The notes under the pieces are model-generated. The model searched no databases. It was not told the origin of the DNA and saw only the letters and a program-made list of their open reading frames with translations. Position numbers and translations under genes: made by a program. Shown here one piece after another: positions 7,706 to 16,801 of a stretch of DNA of 49,982 nucleotides (the stretch's first letter is position 1; each line of letters opens with the position of its first letter). This DNA comes from Laspinema olomoucense D3b. GTDB lineage: Bacteria; Cyanobacteriota; Cyanobacteriia; Cyanobacteriales; Laspinemataceae. The stretch covers positions 1 to 49,982 of the forward strand of contig NZ_JAMXFA010000046.1 in the NCBI RefSeq assembly GCF_025370785.1, read 5' to 3'.

Positions 7706-9163
7706 ATGGCATCCATCCGCGAGTTACACAAACAACTAATCCGAAAAGAACGCTCGGCGGTAGAAATTACCAAAGAAGCCCTAGAGCGGATTGATTCGTT
7801 AGAACCCAAACTACATAGCTTCTTACTCGTGACACCCGATCGCGCTTTGGAACAAGCGAAACGGGTGGATGCCAAAATCGCTGCCGGTGAGGAAATCGGT
7901 ATGCTCGCAGGCATTCCTATCGCGATTAAAGACAATATGTGCACTGAGGGGATTCGCACGACTTGCGGATCTCGGATGTTGGAAAACTATGTGCCGCCCT
8001 ACGAATCTACCGTGACTGAGCGTTTAATTGAGGCAGGCGCGGTGATGGTGGGTAAAACCAATATGGACGAGTTTGCGATGGGCAGTTCTACGGAAAACTC
8101 AGCCTTTCAGCTCACCTCGAACCCTTGGGACCTCAGCCGGATTCCTGGGGGGTCTTCTGGCGGGTCAGCGGCAGCCGTCTCCTCGGGAGAATGCATTGTG
8201 GCCCTCGGTTCGGATACGGGGGGTTCTATTCGGCAACCGGCATCGTTTTGCGGCGTAGTGGGGATGAAACCCACTTACGGATTAGTATCCCGGTATGGAT
8301 TGGTCGCCTATGCCTCTTCCCTGGACCAAATCGGACCGTTTGGGCGCACGGTAGAAGATGCAGCAATTTTGCTTAAGCATATTGCTGGATATGATCCCAA
8401 GGATTCGACGAGTCTGAAGGTGACGATCCCCGATTATATGAAATTCGTGAAACCGAATTTAAAGCCGAAGGGTCAGCGACGGATTGGGATTATTAAGGAA
8501 ACCTTTGGGGAAGGGTTAGATGGGGGAGTGGAAAAAGCCGTCACCAAGGCGATCGAGGTGTTGCAAGAGTTAGGGGCGGAGATTCAAGTCGTATCCTGTC
8601 CTCGGTTCCGCTATGGGTTGCCGACTTACTACATTATTGCGCCTTCGGAAGCTTCGGCGAACCTAGCCCGTTATGATGGGGTGAAATATGGGTTCCGCGC
8701 TGAGGATAGTGAAAGTTTAATTGAGATGTATGGGAAGACTCGGGCCCAGGGATTTGGGGCTGAGGTGAAGCGCCGGATTGCGATCGGGACTTATGCGCTA
8801 TCGGCGGGCTATTATGATGCGTATTATCTCAAGGCACAAAAAGTTCGCACCCTGATTAAAGAAGATTTTGAACGAGCGTTCGCCCAGGTGGATATTTTAG
8901 TCTGTCCGACTGCTCCTTCTACGGCATTTAAGGCGGGAGAAAAGACGGCTGACCCGTTGAGTATGTATTTGTCGGATTTGATGACAATTCCGGTCAATTT
9001 AGGGGGGTTACCGGCCCTGAGTATTCCTTGTGGGTTTGATGACCAAGGATTGCCGATTGGAATGCAGATGATTGCGAATGTTTTGCGGGAAGATTTACTG
9101 TTTGAAGTGGCCTATGCTTATGAACAGGCGACAGATTGGCATAACCGCAAACCGCAAATTTAG
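7706..9163 (+). CDS. gatA: Asp-tRNA(Asn)/Glu-tRNA(Gln) amidotransferase subunit A
   Basis: Glutaminase/amidase subunit of the GatCAB complex. GatCAB converts misacylated Glu-tRNA(Gln), and Asp-tRNA(Asn) where present, into Gln-tRNA(Gln) and Asn-tRNA(Asn) in the cytoplasm. The protein is 485 residues, the usual size, and is an amidase-signature enzyme throughout. The Lys/cis-Ser/Ser triad is visible: [26 protein letters not shown] and [15 protein letters not shown]. The C-terminal part ([16 protein letters not shown]) is also typical. gatB and gatC are not adjacent, as is common in cyanobacteria. The next gene starts 82 nt downstream on the same strand. Confidence 0.97.
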   Translation: MASIRELHKQLIRKERSAVEITKEALERIDSLEPKLHSFLLVTPDRALEQAKRVDAKIAAGEEIGMLAGIPIAIKDNMCTEGIRTTCGSRMLENYVPPYESTVTERLIEAGAVMVGKTNMDEFAMGSSTENSAFQLTSNPWDLSRIPGGSSGGSAAAVSSGECIVALGSDTGGSIRQPASFCGVVGMKPTYGLVSRYGLVAYASSLDQIGPFGRTVEDAAILLKHIAGYDPKDSTSLKVTIPDYMKFVKPNLKPKGQRRIGIIKETFGEGLDGGVEKAVTKAIEVLQELGAEIQVVSCPRFRYGLPTYYIIAPSEASANLARYDGVKYGFRAEDSESLIEMYGKTRAQGFGAEVKRRIAIGTYALSAGYYDAYYLKAQKVRTLIKEDFERAFAQVDILVCPTAPSTAFKAGEKTADPLSMYLSDLMTIPVNLGGLPALSIPCGFDDQGLPIGMQMIANVLREDLLFEVAYAYEQATDWHNRKPQI

Positions 9164-9245
9164 AAGGGCGATGCTGGGATTTTCTAGGAAACTGGTGATG
9201 CTCCGAAGGTTCATCTAAAATCAAAAGTCTAAGGTTGCAATTGGC

Positions 9246-10163
9246 ATGAATGGAATGGGACTGCCGACTTCTGTAAAAGGACCTGTTTTGATTGCGGGGA
9301 TTTTGGCGATCGCCTACTTCGGTGCTTGTTTGTTTCTTTATCTGCGGCAAAATCGGTTTATCTTTTTCCCCGCACCTGTTATAGAAACAACTCCGGCTGA
9401 GCTTGAACTCCAGTATGAAGAAGTTTGGATTCCTGTAAGTCGGAAAAATGGCAAAGTAGAACGCATTCATGGATGGTGGATTCCCTCAGAAACCCCCAGC
9501 GATCGCGTCTTGTTGTACCTGCATGGAAATGGGGTGAATATTGGGGCGAATGTCAATCATGCCGCCCGGTTTCATCAATTGGGGTTCTCCGTGTTGTTAA
9601 TTGATTACCGGGGGTATGGACTCTCGGAAGGGTCATTTCCCACGGAGAATACTGTATTTGTAGATGCAGAAACCTCTTGGAACTATTTAGTTCAGGACCG
9701 AGGGATATCACCGGAACAGATTTTCTTGTATGGACATTCTCTCGGGGGGGCGATCGCCGTTGACTTGGCAAGTCGCCAACCCGATGCCGCTGGGGTGATT
9801 GTTCAAAGTTCCTTTACCACCATGCGGGAAATGGTGGATTATCGCTTCCATTTTTGGATGTTTCCCATCGATTTATTGTTGACCCATCGCTTTGACTCTC
9901 GGGCTAAAATCAGCAAATTACAGACTCCTGTTTTGTTCATTCATGGCATGGCTGATCCAGAAATTCCCAGTGAAATGAGCGAACAACTTTATCAAGTGGC
10001 ACCGGAACCAAAACGCATTTTTTTAGTGCCGGAGGCGGGACATAATAATGTGGCATCGATTGCTGGTGAAGCCTATTTTCAAGCGGTGAGAGACTTTATC
10101 ACCCTTGCTGAAGAGGACCTCAGTGCAGAGATTTCTCGGGATGGAATCCAATCTTTCCGATAA
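9246..10163 (+). CDS. Alpha/beta hydrolase, membrane-anchored
   Basis: Predicted serine hydrolase of the BEM46/ABHD13-like group with unknown substrate. The N-terminal segment (residues 12-30, LIAGILAIAYFGACLFLYL) is a likely membrane anchor. The core has the oxyanion segment LLYLHGNGVN, the sheet motif LLIDYRGYGLSEG, the nucleophile elbow GHSLGG, the acid at HGMADPEIP and the catalytic His at EAGHNN. The 305-residue length fits the family. It follows gatA by 82 nt on the same strand and may be co-transcribed, though no functional link is evident. The start is the first ATG; the ribosome binding site is weak. Confidence 0.88.
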   Translation: MNGMGLPTSVKGPVLIAGILAIAYFGACLFLYLRQNRFIFFPAPVIETTPAELELQYEEVWIPVSRKNGKVERIHGWWIPSETPSDRVLLYLHGNGVNIGANVNHAARFHQLGFSVLLIDYRGYGLSEGSFPTENTVFVDAETSWNYLVQDRGISPEQIFLYGHSLGGAIAVDLASRQPDAAGVIVQSSFTTMREMVDYRFHFWMFPIDLLLTHRFDSRAKISKLQTPVLFIHGMADPEIPSEMSEQLYQVAPEPKRIFLVPEAGHNNVASIAGEAYFQAVRDFITLAEEDLSAEISRDGIQSFR

Positions 10164-10234
10164 CTTGAGTGAAGCCTTCAAGGAAGTTTATCTAGTAAAA
10201 TCCGGCAGCCTAAAGGGTGCAGCGATCTGAATCA

Positions 10235-10275
10235 AGCCCGCCTGGGCGGGCTACCCTGAAAATCGGGGTTTGACA
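10235..10275. repeat. Degenerate copy of the palindromic repeat
   Basis: AGCCCGCCTGGGCGGGCT followed by TGAAAATCGGGGTTTGACAA resembles the reverse complement of the units at 4107 and 4229. It lies in the leader between the hydrolase and dnaE. Confidence 0.6.
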
Positions 10276-10405
10276 ATTTGATAGGGTCTGATTCTCAAGA
10301 ACTCCGGAAAGCGTTAAAATAGGACTAACCGGGGGATAAATTTCTCAATCGGGAATATCAAAACTCTATTTATTTCATCATCAAACTTCAATTAAACGTA
10401 GCCTT

Positions 10406-13400
10406 ATGTCATTTGTTGGTTTACATATTCACACCGATTATAGCCTGCTTGATGGCGCCAGTCAGATTCCGCAACTGATTGACAAGGCGATCGAGTTGGG
10501 AATGCCCGCGATCGCCCTGACGGATCACGGGGTCATGTATGGGGCGATCGAACTCATTAAAGTCTGCCGAGGAAAGGGAATTAAACCAATTATCGGCAAT
10601 GAAATGTATGTGATTAATGAACCCTTAGATACAAAAGCCCGTTGCCGTCGCTATCATCAAGTTGTTTTAGCCAAAAATACTCTAGGCTATAAAAATTTAG
10701 TTAAATTAACCACAATTTCTAGTTTAGAAGGGATTCACGGCAAAGGAATTTTTGCTCGTCCTTGTATTAATAAAGAACTCTTAGAACAATATCATGAAGG
10801 GTTGATTGTTACCAGTGCTTGCTTAGGGGGAGAAATTCCCCAAGCGATTCTGCAAAACAAAGTAGATGTCGCCCGAAAAGTGGCGAAATGGTATAAGAAA
10901 CTGTTTGGGGATGATTATTATTTAGAACTCCAGGATCATGGGTCTCAGGAAGACCGGATCGTGAATGTGGAACTGGTGAAAATTGCCCGAGAACTGAATA
11001 TTAAACTGATTGCCACCAATGATTCCCATTTTATCTCGTGCTACGACGTAGAAGCCCATGATGCGCTGTTGTGCATTCAAACCGGCAAGCTGATTAGTGA
11101 AGATAAGCGGATGCGCTATAGCGGGACGGAGTACATGAAATCCGCCGAAGAGATGGCGTTGTTATTTAGAGATCACTTGTCTGATGATGTAATTCAAGAG
11201 GCGATCGCCAATACCCTAGAAGTTGCCAGTAAAATCGAACCCTACCACATTCTGGGCGAACCTCGGATTCCTGATTTCCAATGTCCTCCGGGAGAAACTC
11301 CTAACACCTATGTGGAATGGATTGCCAAAGAAGGACTGAAGGAACGCTTCAAGGTTAAAAGCTACGAAGAAATCCCCCAGGTGTATCGGGACCGACTGGT
11401 TTATGAAGTGGAAATGCTGCAAAAGATGGGGTTTGCGGCTTATTTTCTAGTGGTTTGGGATTACATCAAATATGCACGCGATCGCGGCATTCCTGTCGGT
11501 CCCGGTCGAGGGTCTGCCGCCGGGTCTCTCGTCGCCTATGCCATGCAAATCACCAATATTGACCCAGTACATCATGGACTCCTATTTGAGCGCTTCTTGA
11601 ACCCCGAACGGAAGTCTATGCCCGATATTGATACAGATTTTTGCATCTCTCGCCGGGATGAAGTCATTCAATATGTCACCGAAAAATATGGCAAAGAACG
11701 GGTCGCCCAAATCATCACCTTTAACCGCCTCACTTCCAAAGCTGTGTTAAAAGATGTCGCCCGGGTGTTAGGGATTCCCTACAAAAAATCCGATGAAATG
11801 GCGAAATTAATTCCCGTCGCCCGAGGGAAACCAGAAAAATTAGCAGTGATGATTTCCGATAAATCCCCTGCCCCGGAATTTCGAGAAGCTTATGTTAAAA
11901 ACGAAGAAATACTCCGAGAAGATGGGACAGTAGTCAGATTCCAACAATGGTTGGATATGGCAATTAGAATTGAAGGAACTAACAAAAGTTCTGGGGTTCA
12001 CGCTGCCGGAGTCGTTATTTCTGCCGACCCTTTAGATGAAATTGTTCCCCTCCAAAAGAATAACGACGGTGCAACCATTACCCAGTATCCGATGGAGGAT
12101 TTAGAATCCCTGGGTTTATTAAAAATGGACTTTTTAGGGTTGAAGAATTTAACCATGATTCAGAAAACTCTAGACTATATCAAGGAAACCAAAAATTTGG
12201 ATTTTGACCCTTATCAGTTTCCTTCGGAAGAACGACGAGCACAAGAAGTTCGAGGCAGAGGGGTGAAAAAATTCCCCAAAGATATTGAAAATACCTACAA
12301 GATTTTAGAACGAGGGGACCTCGAAGGAGTTTTTCAATTAGAATCCTCGGGAATGAAACAGATTGTGCAAGAATTGAAGCCTTCCAGTTTGGAAGATATT
12401 TCTTCAATTTTGGCTTTGTATCGTCCGGGTCCGTTGGATGCGGGACTGATTCCCAAATTTATCGATCGCAAACATGGACGAGAAGCGATTCAATATGAAC
12501 ATCCCATGTTAGAAACGATTCTGAATGAAACCTACGGGATTTTATGTTTACCGCAAGGGACGCAGATTAATAAACCTGATGGGTCTACCGTGGCGATCGA
12601 AGACATTCAACCCGGAGACTGGGTAATGACCTCAAATGGTCATCAAGTTTGGAACGCTAAGGTTGCCAAACAATGGCGCAGTGGGTGCAAAGAAATCCTC
12701 AAAATTACCCTCTCTAGCGGGACGGTGATTTATACCAGTAAATCCCACCGATTTTTAACTCCAGAAGGAGACAAAGAAGCGGGGGAATTGAAGGCTGGAC
12801 CTGGAGGATTGAAAAATGCTCATATCTATAGTTCAGTTCTCTATGAACAATGGCCGATTTCTAACAATTCCAAACAGCTTAATGCCAATGAAGCCTATCT
12901 GTTAGGGTTGTTCATTGGCGATGGCAACCTGGTTTCATCTACTCCGAATATTGCTTGTTCGCGAGAAGAAACTGCCCAATATGTGGCAAATCTAATCGGG
13001 TCAACCTGGGGAGGTGAACCGAAATATTATTTCCATACGCGATGCTGGTACGCTTACTCTAAATTCAAGACGCAACCGAAACCGACTCCATTAACCCAAT
13101 TTATGGATGGGTTGTATGGCGGACGGAGTTGGAAGGTGAAATCGCAACAGAAACATTTACCGGCAGATGTGTTGGATTATTGCGAAGGCGATCGCCTCGA
13201 TTTGTTACGAGGTTTATGGGATAGCGATCGCTGCTATCATCCCACCTTATTATTTTTCCGCAGTTCCTCTCCCCAGTTATTACAACAAGTTGGGTTATTG
13301 TTAGGTAGCCTAAAAATCTCTTATGCGGTGTTGGACAATTATGTTTATGTCCTCGATCGCACGCGGTTTAAATCCCTGTTAGGCAAATCTCAACTTCCCG

Positions 13401-14287
13401 CAAAACTGGATGAAGGGATTGTTGACAATTATTTGGCAGTCGCTGCCAATCGGTTTAGCAAATTGCTCACCGAGGCGATCGCCACTACCGATTCCAAAAC
13501 CAGGCAGGCGATCACCACCTCCCTCCAAAATGCCACCCTATTTAAACCCAAAGCATCCCAATACAAACAAAAGTTAGACCGCTGGGACGAATTTTATCAC
13601 CATCTTTATGCAGAAACCTATCTGCAAGATGCCCGCTATGTGTATGTCATGGCAGTAGAAGAGGCAGGCGTCGCCGAATGTTTTGATATTCAAATGGAAG
13701 ACCAATCCTCACCCTATTTTCTAGCCGAGGGCGTGGTTACTCATAATTGCTATCAAGAGCAAATTATGAAAGTCGCCCAAGATTTAGGAGGATATTCCTT
13801 GGGTCAAGCGGATTTATTACGCCGTGCAATGGGGAAAAAGAAACCCGAAGAAATGAATAAACATAGGGAACTTTTTCTGGATGGCGCAACAAAAAATGGC
13901 GTTTCCAAATCCATTGCCGAAAACTTGTTTAATCAGATGCTTTTGTTTGCAGAATATTGCTTAAGCTACGATACGGAGATCTTGACCGTAGAATATGGCC
14001 CAATGGCGATCGGTCAAATTGTAGAAAAGCAAATCCCCTGTACCGTTTATAGTATCGATTCTAATGGGTATGTTTATACCCAGCCTATTGCTCAATGGCA
14101 TCATCGAGGTCAGCAAGAGCTTTTTGAGTATGAACTCGAAGACGGTACAGTAATTCGCGCGACGAAAGACCATAAATTTATGACTGAATCAGGTCAGATG
14201 TTCGCCATTGACGAGATATTTGAGAAAGGATTAGAGTTGAAGCGCGTAGAGGGGATAGAGAAATGGCAATTTCCTACAGCAAGTTAA
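10406..14287 (+). CDS. dnaE: DNA polymerase III alpha subunit, N-terminal part (DnaE-N) with an internal intein and split-intein N-half
   Basis: N-terminal portion of the replicative polymerase. The PHP domain starts at residue 1 ([12 protein letters not shown]). The catalytic acidic pair is in PDIDTDF (residues 406-412), with a further palm motif [12 protein letters not shown] contiguous intein fills residues 714-1114, between ETYGIL and CYQEQIM. After 70 more extein residues ([20 protein letters not shown]) the chain reaches Cys1185, first residue of the DnaE split intein N-half ([14 protein letters not shown]), which runs 109 residues to a stop. The polypeptide must splice in cis once and in trans once to give active DnaE. 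It ends inside the next ORF (25-nt overlap). Host extein length here is about 783 residues. Confidence 0.96.
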   Translation: MSFVGLHIHTDYSLLDGASQIPQLIDKAIELGMPAIALTDHGVMYGAIELIKVCRGKGIKPIIGNEMYVINEPLDTKARCRRYHQVVLAKNTLGYKNLVKLTTISSLEGIHGKGIFARPCINKELLEQYHEGLIVTSACLGGEIPQAILQNKVDVARKVAKWYKKLFGDDYYLELQDHGSQEDRIVNVELVKIARELNIKLIATNDSHFISCYDVEAHDALLCIQTGKLISEDKRMRYSGTEYMKSAEEMALLFRDHLSDDVIQEAIANTLEVASKIEPYHILGEPRIPDFQCPPGETPNTYVEWIAKEGLKERFKVKSYEEIPQVYRDRLVYEVEMLQKMGFAAYFLVVWDYIKYARDRGIPVGPGRGSAAGSLVAYAMQITNIDPVHHGLLFERFLNPERKSMPDIDTDFCISRRDEVIQYVTEKYGKERVAQIITFNRLTSKAVLKDVARVLGIPYKKSDEMAKLIPVARGKPEKLAVMISDKSPAPEFREAYVKNEEILREDGTVVRFQQWLDMAIRIEGTNKSSGVHAAGVVISADPLDEIVPLQKNNDGATITQYPMEDLESLGLLKMDFLGLKNLTMIQKTLDYIKETKNLDFDPYQFPSEERRAQEVRGRGVKKFPKDIENTYKILERGDLEGVFQLESSGMKQIVQELKPSSLEDISSILALYRPGPLDAGLIPKFIDRKHGREAIQYEHPMLETILNETYGILCLPQGTQINKPDGSTVAIEDIQPGDWVMTSNGHQVWNAKVAKQWRSGCKEILKITLSSGTVIYTSKSHRFLTPEGDKEAGELKAGPGGLKNAHIYSSVLYEQWPISNNSKQLNANEAYLLGLFIGDGNLVSSTPNIACSREETAQYVANLIGSTWGGEPKYYFHTRCWYAYSKFKTQPKPTPLTQFMDGLYGGRSWKVKSQQKHLPADVLDYCEGDRLDLLRGLWDSDRCYHPTLLFFRSSSPQLLQQVGLLLGSLKISYAVLDNYVYVLDRTRFKSLLGKSQLPAKLDEGIVDNYLAVAANRFSKLLTEAIATTDSKTRQAITTSLQNATLFKPKASQYKQKLDRWDEFYHHLYAETYLQDARYVYVMAVEEAGVAECFDIQMEDQSSPYFLAEGVVTHNCYQEQIMKVAQDLGGYSLGQADLLRRAMGKKKPEEMNKHRELFLDGATKNGVSKSIAENLFNQMLLFAEYCLSYDTEILTVEYGPMAIGQIVEKQIPCTVYSIDSNGYVYTQPIAQWHHRGQQELFEYELEDGTVIRATKDHKFMTESGQMFAIDEIFEKGLELKRVEGIEKWQFPTAS
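12545..13747 (+). other. Contiguous intein in DnaE-N with LAGLIDADG endonuclease domain (401 aa)
   Basis: It starts with Cys at [11 protein letters not shown] and ends VVTHN|C before [10 protein letters not shown], so both splice-junction residues (Cys1, terminal His-Asn, +1 Cys) are intact. The block A/B region includes GDWVMTS and SKSHRFLT. Two dodecapeptides, [12 protein letters not shown] and LLRGLWDSD, mark a LAGLIDADG endonuclease with acidic residues in both. Block F is ECFDIQMED. The insertion point lies in a highly conserved polymerase segment. In Trichodesmium, DnaE is also known to carry contiguous inteins besides the split one. Confidence 0.9.
13958..14284 (+). other. DnaE split intein, N-terminal half (Int-N, 109 aa)
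   Basis: [14 protein letters not shown], then [10 protein letters not shown], then [10 protein letters not shown] (TxxH motif), then [12 protein letters not shown]. It is closely similar to the well-studied Npu DnaE Int-N and about seven residues longer; the extra residues (WQFPTAS) are the part that overlaps the endonuclease ORF. Confidence 0.95.
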
Positions 14288-15063
14288 CACCTCAGTATCG
14301 ACAACAAATTATTGAAGCGTTCCATAAAGGTATGGAATGTCGTGATATTCCTACTTATTTGGAAGTGAGTGAGCGTTCCGTTTCCCGAGTGCTTGCTGAA
14401 GCAGGCATCAATACCAAGCGCAGAAATCGCTATACCCTGAATGAAGGCTACTTCGATGTCATTGATTCTCAAATTAAAGCCTACTTGTTAGGGTTAATGG
14501 CCGCTGATGGTTGCGTTACCTCCACTAACTATGTGGTTTTTGAATCCGTTCAACGGGAATTGGTCGAACTGCTAAAAGCCGAATTACAATACACAGGTGA
14601 AATCCGAGTAATTGATCCTCCTGGTGGTTATGCTTCTCATTACCGCATTAATTTTTCTTCGGAGGGATTAGCGACGGCTTTATCCCGATATGCAGTAATT
14701 GCCGGTCGAGGAATATCCGGCGTTTATTACTTCCCTGAATCAGATTATCTTGGGTCTTACCTCTTGGGGTATTTTGATGGGGATGGTTGTGCGTATGTCA
14801 ATAAAAATAGAACTGGTGGATTGGTTTGTATCGTTGGTTCCCGACCCTTTACTTGTGAGTTAGCCAAACAAGTTGACATGGGTAAAGTTGTGATTCATCA
14901 ATCTCAATCGGTATATTATTGGCGGATTTATAGTCGAACTCATATCCAAAAATTTTATGATTTGGTTTATGCAAAAAATAAATTAGACCCAGACAAAACA
15001 TTTGGACTGCAATATAAAAAGACAAAAATAGAAGAAATTTTAGGGAGTTACTCTCGTGGTTAA
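14263..15063 (+). CDS. Free-standing LAGLIDADG homing endonuclease between the DnaE intein halves
   Basis: A 266-residue predicted DNA endonuclease. The N-terminus carries a helix-turn-helix-like segment (residues 25-50, [20 protein letters not shown]). Two dodecapeptides follow: [12 protein letters not shown] and [14 protein letters not shown], each with the catalytic acidic residue. The ATG has its own Shine-Dalgarno AGAGGGG (14248-14254), 8 nt upstream. The ORF is in a different frame from both dnaE parts (which share one frame), overlaps dnaE-N by 25 nt and dnaE-C by 8 nt, and so looks translationally coupled. It occupies the place where a contiguous intein would carry its endonuclease domain. 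By analogy it would cut an intein-less or endonuclease-less dnaE allele; this is inference. Confidence 0.88.
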   Translation: MAISYSKLTPQYRQQIIEAFHKGMECRDIPTYLEVSERSVSRVLAEAGINTKRRNRYTLNEGYFDVIDSQIKAYLLGLMAADGCVTSTNYVVFESVQRELVELLKAELQYTGEIRVIDPPGGYASHYRINFSSEGLATALSRYAVIAGRGISGVYYFPESDYLGSYLLGYFDGDGCAYVNKNRTGGLVCIVGSRPFTCELAKQVDMGKVVIHQSQSVYYWRIYSRTHIQKFYDLVYAKNKLDPDKTFGLQYKKTKIEEILGSYSRG

Positions 15064-15163
15064 AATCAAAAGTAGAAAATTAGTCAGCACTCAAGAAGTT
15101 TATGATATTGGCGTTGAACGCGACCATAACTTTATTCTTGAAAATGGGTTAGTTGCTTCTAAC
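15056..15163 (+). other. DnaE split intein, C-terminal half (Int-C, 36 aa)
   Basis: Exactly 36 residues, as in Npu DnaE Int-C. Conserved EVYDIGVERDHNF and a terminal Ser-Asn before the nucleophilic Cys and Phe-Asn of the C-extein. Confidence 0.95.
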
Positions 15164-16570
15164 TGCTTTAATAAATCCCATTCCACTGCCTATGGCTACG
15201 TTACCTATCAAACTGCTTATTTAAAAGCGAATTATCCCGTCGAATATATGGCGGCTTTGCTGACTTCCAATAGTGGGGATCAGGATAAAGTTCAGAAATA
15301 TATCGCCAACTGTCAAGAGTTAAATATCACCGTCCAAGGACCGGATATTAATCGGTCGGGGGTAGATTTTACTCCCGTGGATGCGAATCCAGAAAAGGGA
15401 ACGATTCTGTTTGGATTGTCGGCAATTAAAAATATTGGAGACAATGCAATTCATTGCATTTTGGCAGAACGAGAGGCGAATGGGCCGTTTCACTCTTTGG
15501 CAGATTTGTGCGATCGCATTAATCTACATACGGTCAACAGTCGTGCCTTAGAAGCCTTGATTAAATGTGGGGCTTTGGATGGTCTCAATTCTAACCGCAA
15601 ACAAGCCCTTGAATATATGCCTTTGGCAATTAAATGGGCGCAGGACCGGGCCAAGGAACAAGAAACAGGCCAGCTTAATTTATTTGACCAATTAGCTGTA
15701 ATGACCGAGACTTCGACCTTTGAGTCAGCGCCGGTTCCCCCCAATGTTGCTGATTTTCCCGTGGAAGAAAAGCTGCAATTTGAAAAAGAATTGCTAGGGT
15801 TTTATGTGTCCGAACATCCCTTAAAAAATGCGGGAAGAATTGCCGAACACTTGGGAATAACGGTAGTGAGTTTGGGGAAACTGGATGAACAGAAATCCCG
15901 AACCAAAATTAATGTACTGGTGGTGTTGACGGAAGTTAAACAGATTCTAACGAAAAAAGACGAACGCCGCATGGCCTTTTTGCAAATGGAAGATATTGAA
16001 GGCAAGGCGGAAGCGGTGGTATTTCCCGATACTTATGAACAAGTGCAGGAGTTGCTAATTCCCGATACGCCAATTCTGATTGAGGGGAAAGTCGATCGCC
16101 GGGACGATCGCACCCAATTAATTGTAGAAGAAGCCAAAATTTTGAAATTGGATGAGTTAACCCCACTGCGTCCGGCGATCGCACCGACGAGGATAACGGA
16201 GATGATATTGCTAGAACTGACCACCGATCGCATCAATACCCCTGAAGTGCTCGATCGCCTGAAAGTGCTTTTGGAAGAACATTCCGCAGACAAAACCAAA
16301 GCAACGGTCCCAGCAGTCGCCATCATCGTTAAGTCCGGCGATCGCCATCGCGCCGCTGCCATTTGCGGACCCAATTTTTGGGTCCAGGATTGTCATAATG
16401 TGGTCACAGCCCTCAATTCGGCGGGATTCCCGGCAGTAGTGTATTCTCTTCCTCCCCTGAACGGGATGGGGAATTTACCCCCATTCCCGGACCAGATTCC
16501 GTTTCAACACATTACCGTCCCCTATCTCAACTCGATTCGGTCAATTTTGCAGCAGTTCGATGAGGCATGA
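15056..16570 (+). CDS. dnaE: DNA polymerase III alpha subunit, C-terminal part (DnaE-C) preceded by split-intein C-half
   Basis: The start is GTG at 15056, with AGGGAG (15042-15047) 8 nt upstream. Residues 1-36 are the split intein C-half, ending GLVASN before the +1 Cys of CFNKSHSTAYGYV. The C-extein of 468 residues continues the polymerase: YQTAYLKANYPVEYMAALLTS, a helix-hairpin-helix region (INLHTVNSRALEALIKCGAL), then an OB-fold segment (INVLVVLTEVKQILTKKDER) and a C-terminal domain. Trans-splicing to DnaE-N restores the full alpha subunit. In other cyanobacteria with this intein the C-part is encoded at a distant locus; here it is the third ORF of one operon. No terminator is visible before the downstream repeat. 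Confidence 0.96.
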   Translation: MVKIKSRKLVSTQEVYDIGVERDHNFILENGLVASNCFNKSHSTAYGYVTYQTAYLKANYPVEYMAALLTSNSGDQDKVQKYIANCQELNITVQGPDINRSGVDFTPVDANPEKGTILFGLSAIKNIGDNAIHCILAEREANGPFHSLADLCDRINLHTVNSRALEALIKCGALDGLNSNRKQALEYMPLAIKWAQDRAKEQETGQLNLFDQLAVMTETSTFESAPVPPNVADFPVEEKLQFEKELLGFYVSEHPLKNAGRIAEHLGITVVSLGKLDEQKSRTKINVLVVLTEVKQILTKKDERRMAFLQMEDIEGKAEAVVFPDTYEQVQELLIPDTPILIEGKVDRRDDRTQLIVEEAKILKLDELTPLRPAIAPTRITEMILLELTTDRINTPEVLDRLKVLLEEHSADKTKATVPAVAIIVKSGDRHRAAAICGPNFWVQDCHNVVTALNSAGFPAVVYSLPPLNGMGNLPPFPDQIPFQHITVPYLNSIRSILQQFDEA

Positions 16571-16574
16571 TGGG

Positions 16575-16640
16575 GATAACGACAGCAAGCCGTTACAACG
16601 ACCGGGGAAGGGGATAACGACAGCAAGTCGTTACTACAAA
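16575..16640. repeat. Short dispersed repeat (AACGACAGCAAG family), two units
   Basis: Two imperfect copies of AACGACAGCAAGTCGTTAC follow the dnaE stop; the second continues into TACTACAAAC. Related copies lie at 32894-32922 and 43747-43863. Confidence 0.7.
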
Positions 16641-16655
16641 CTTGCTGGTTTCTCC

Positions 16656-16799
16656 CCCATCTTCCCCATCCTCCCCATCTTCCCCATCCTCCCCATCCTC
16701 CCCATCCTCCCCATCCTCCCCATCTCCCCCATCTTCCCCATCCTCCCCATCTTCCCCATCCTCCCCATCTTCCCCATCTCCCCCATCTCCCCCATCCTT
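16656..16799. repeat. 9-bp tandem repeat (CCCCATCYT) minisatellite
   Basis: About sixteen copies of CCCCATCCT or CCCCATCTT, with occasional 1-nt changes giving CCCCCATCT. The unit is a multiple of three and stop-free in all six frames, which creates meaningless long ORFs. It lies between dnaE-C and the convergent kinase gene. Confidence 0.92.
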
Positions 16800-16801
16800 C
16801 A

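Noticed and set aside
14263-14287. Programmed frameshift joining dnaE-N to the endonuclease
   Set aside because: No slippery heptamer is visible, and the endonuclease has its own ribosome binding site and ATG.
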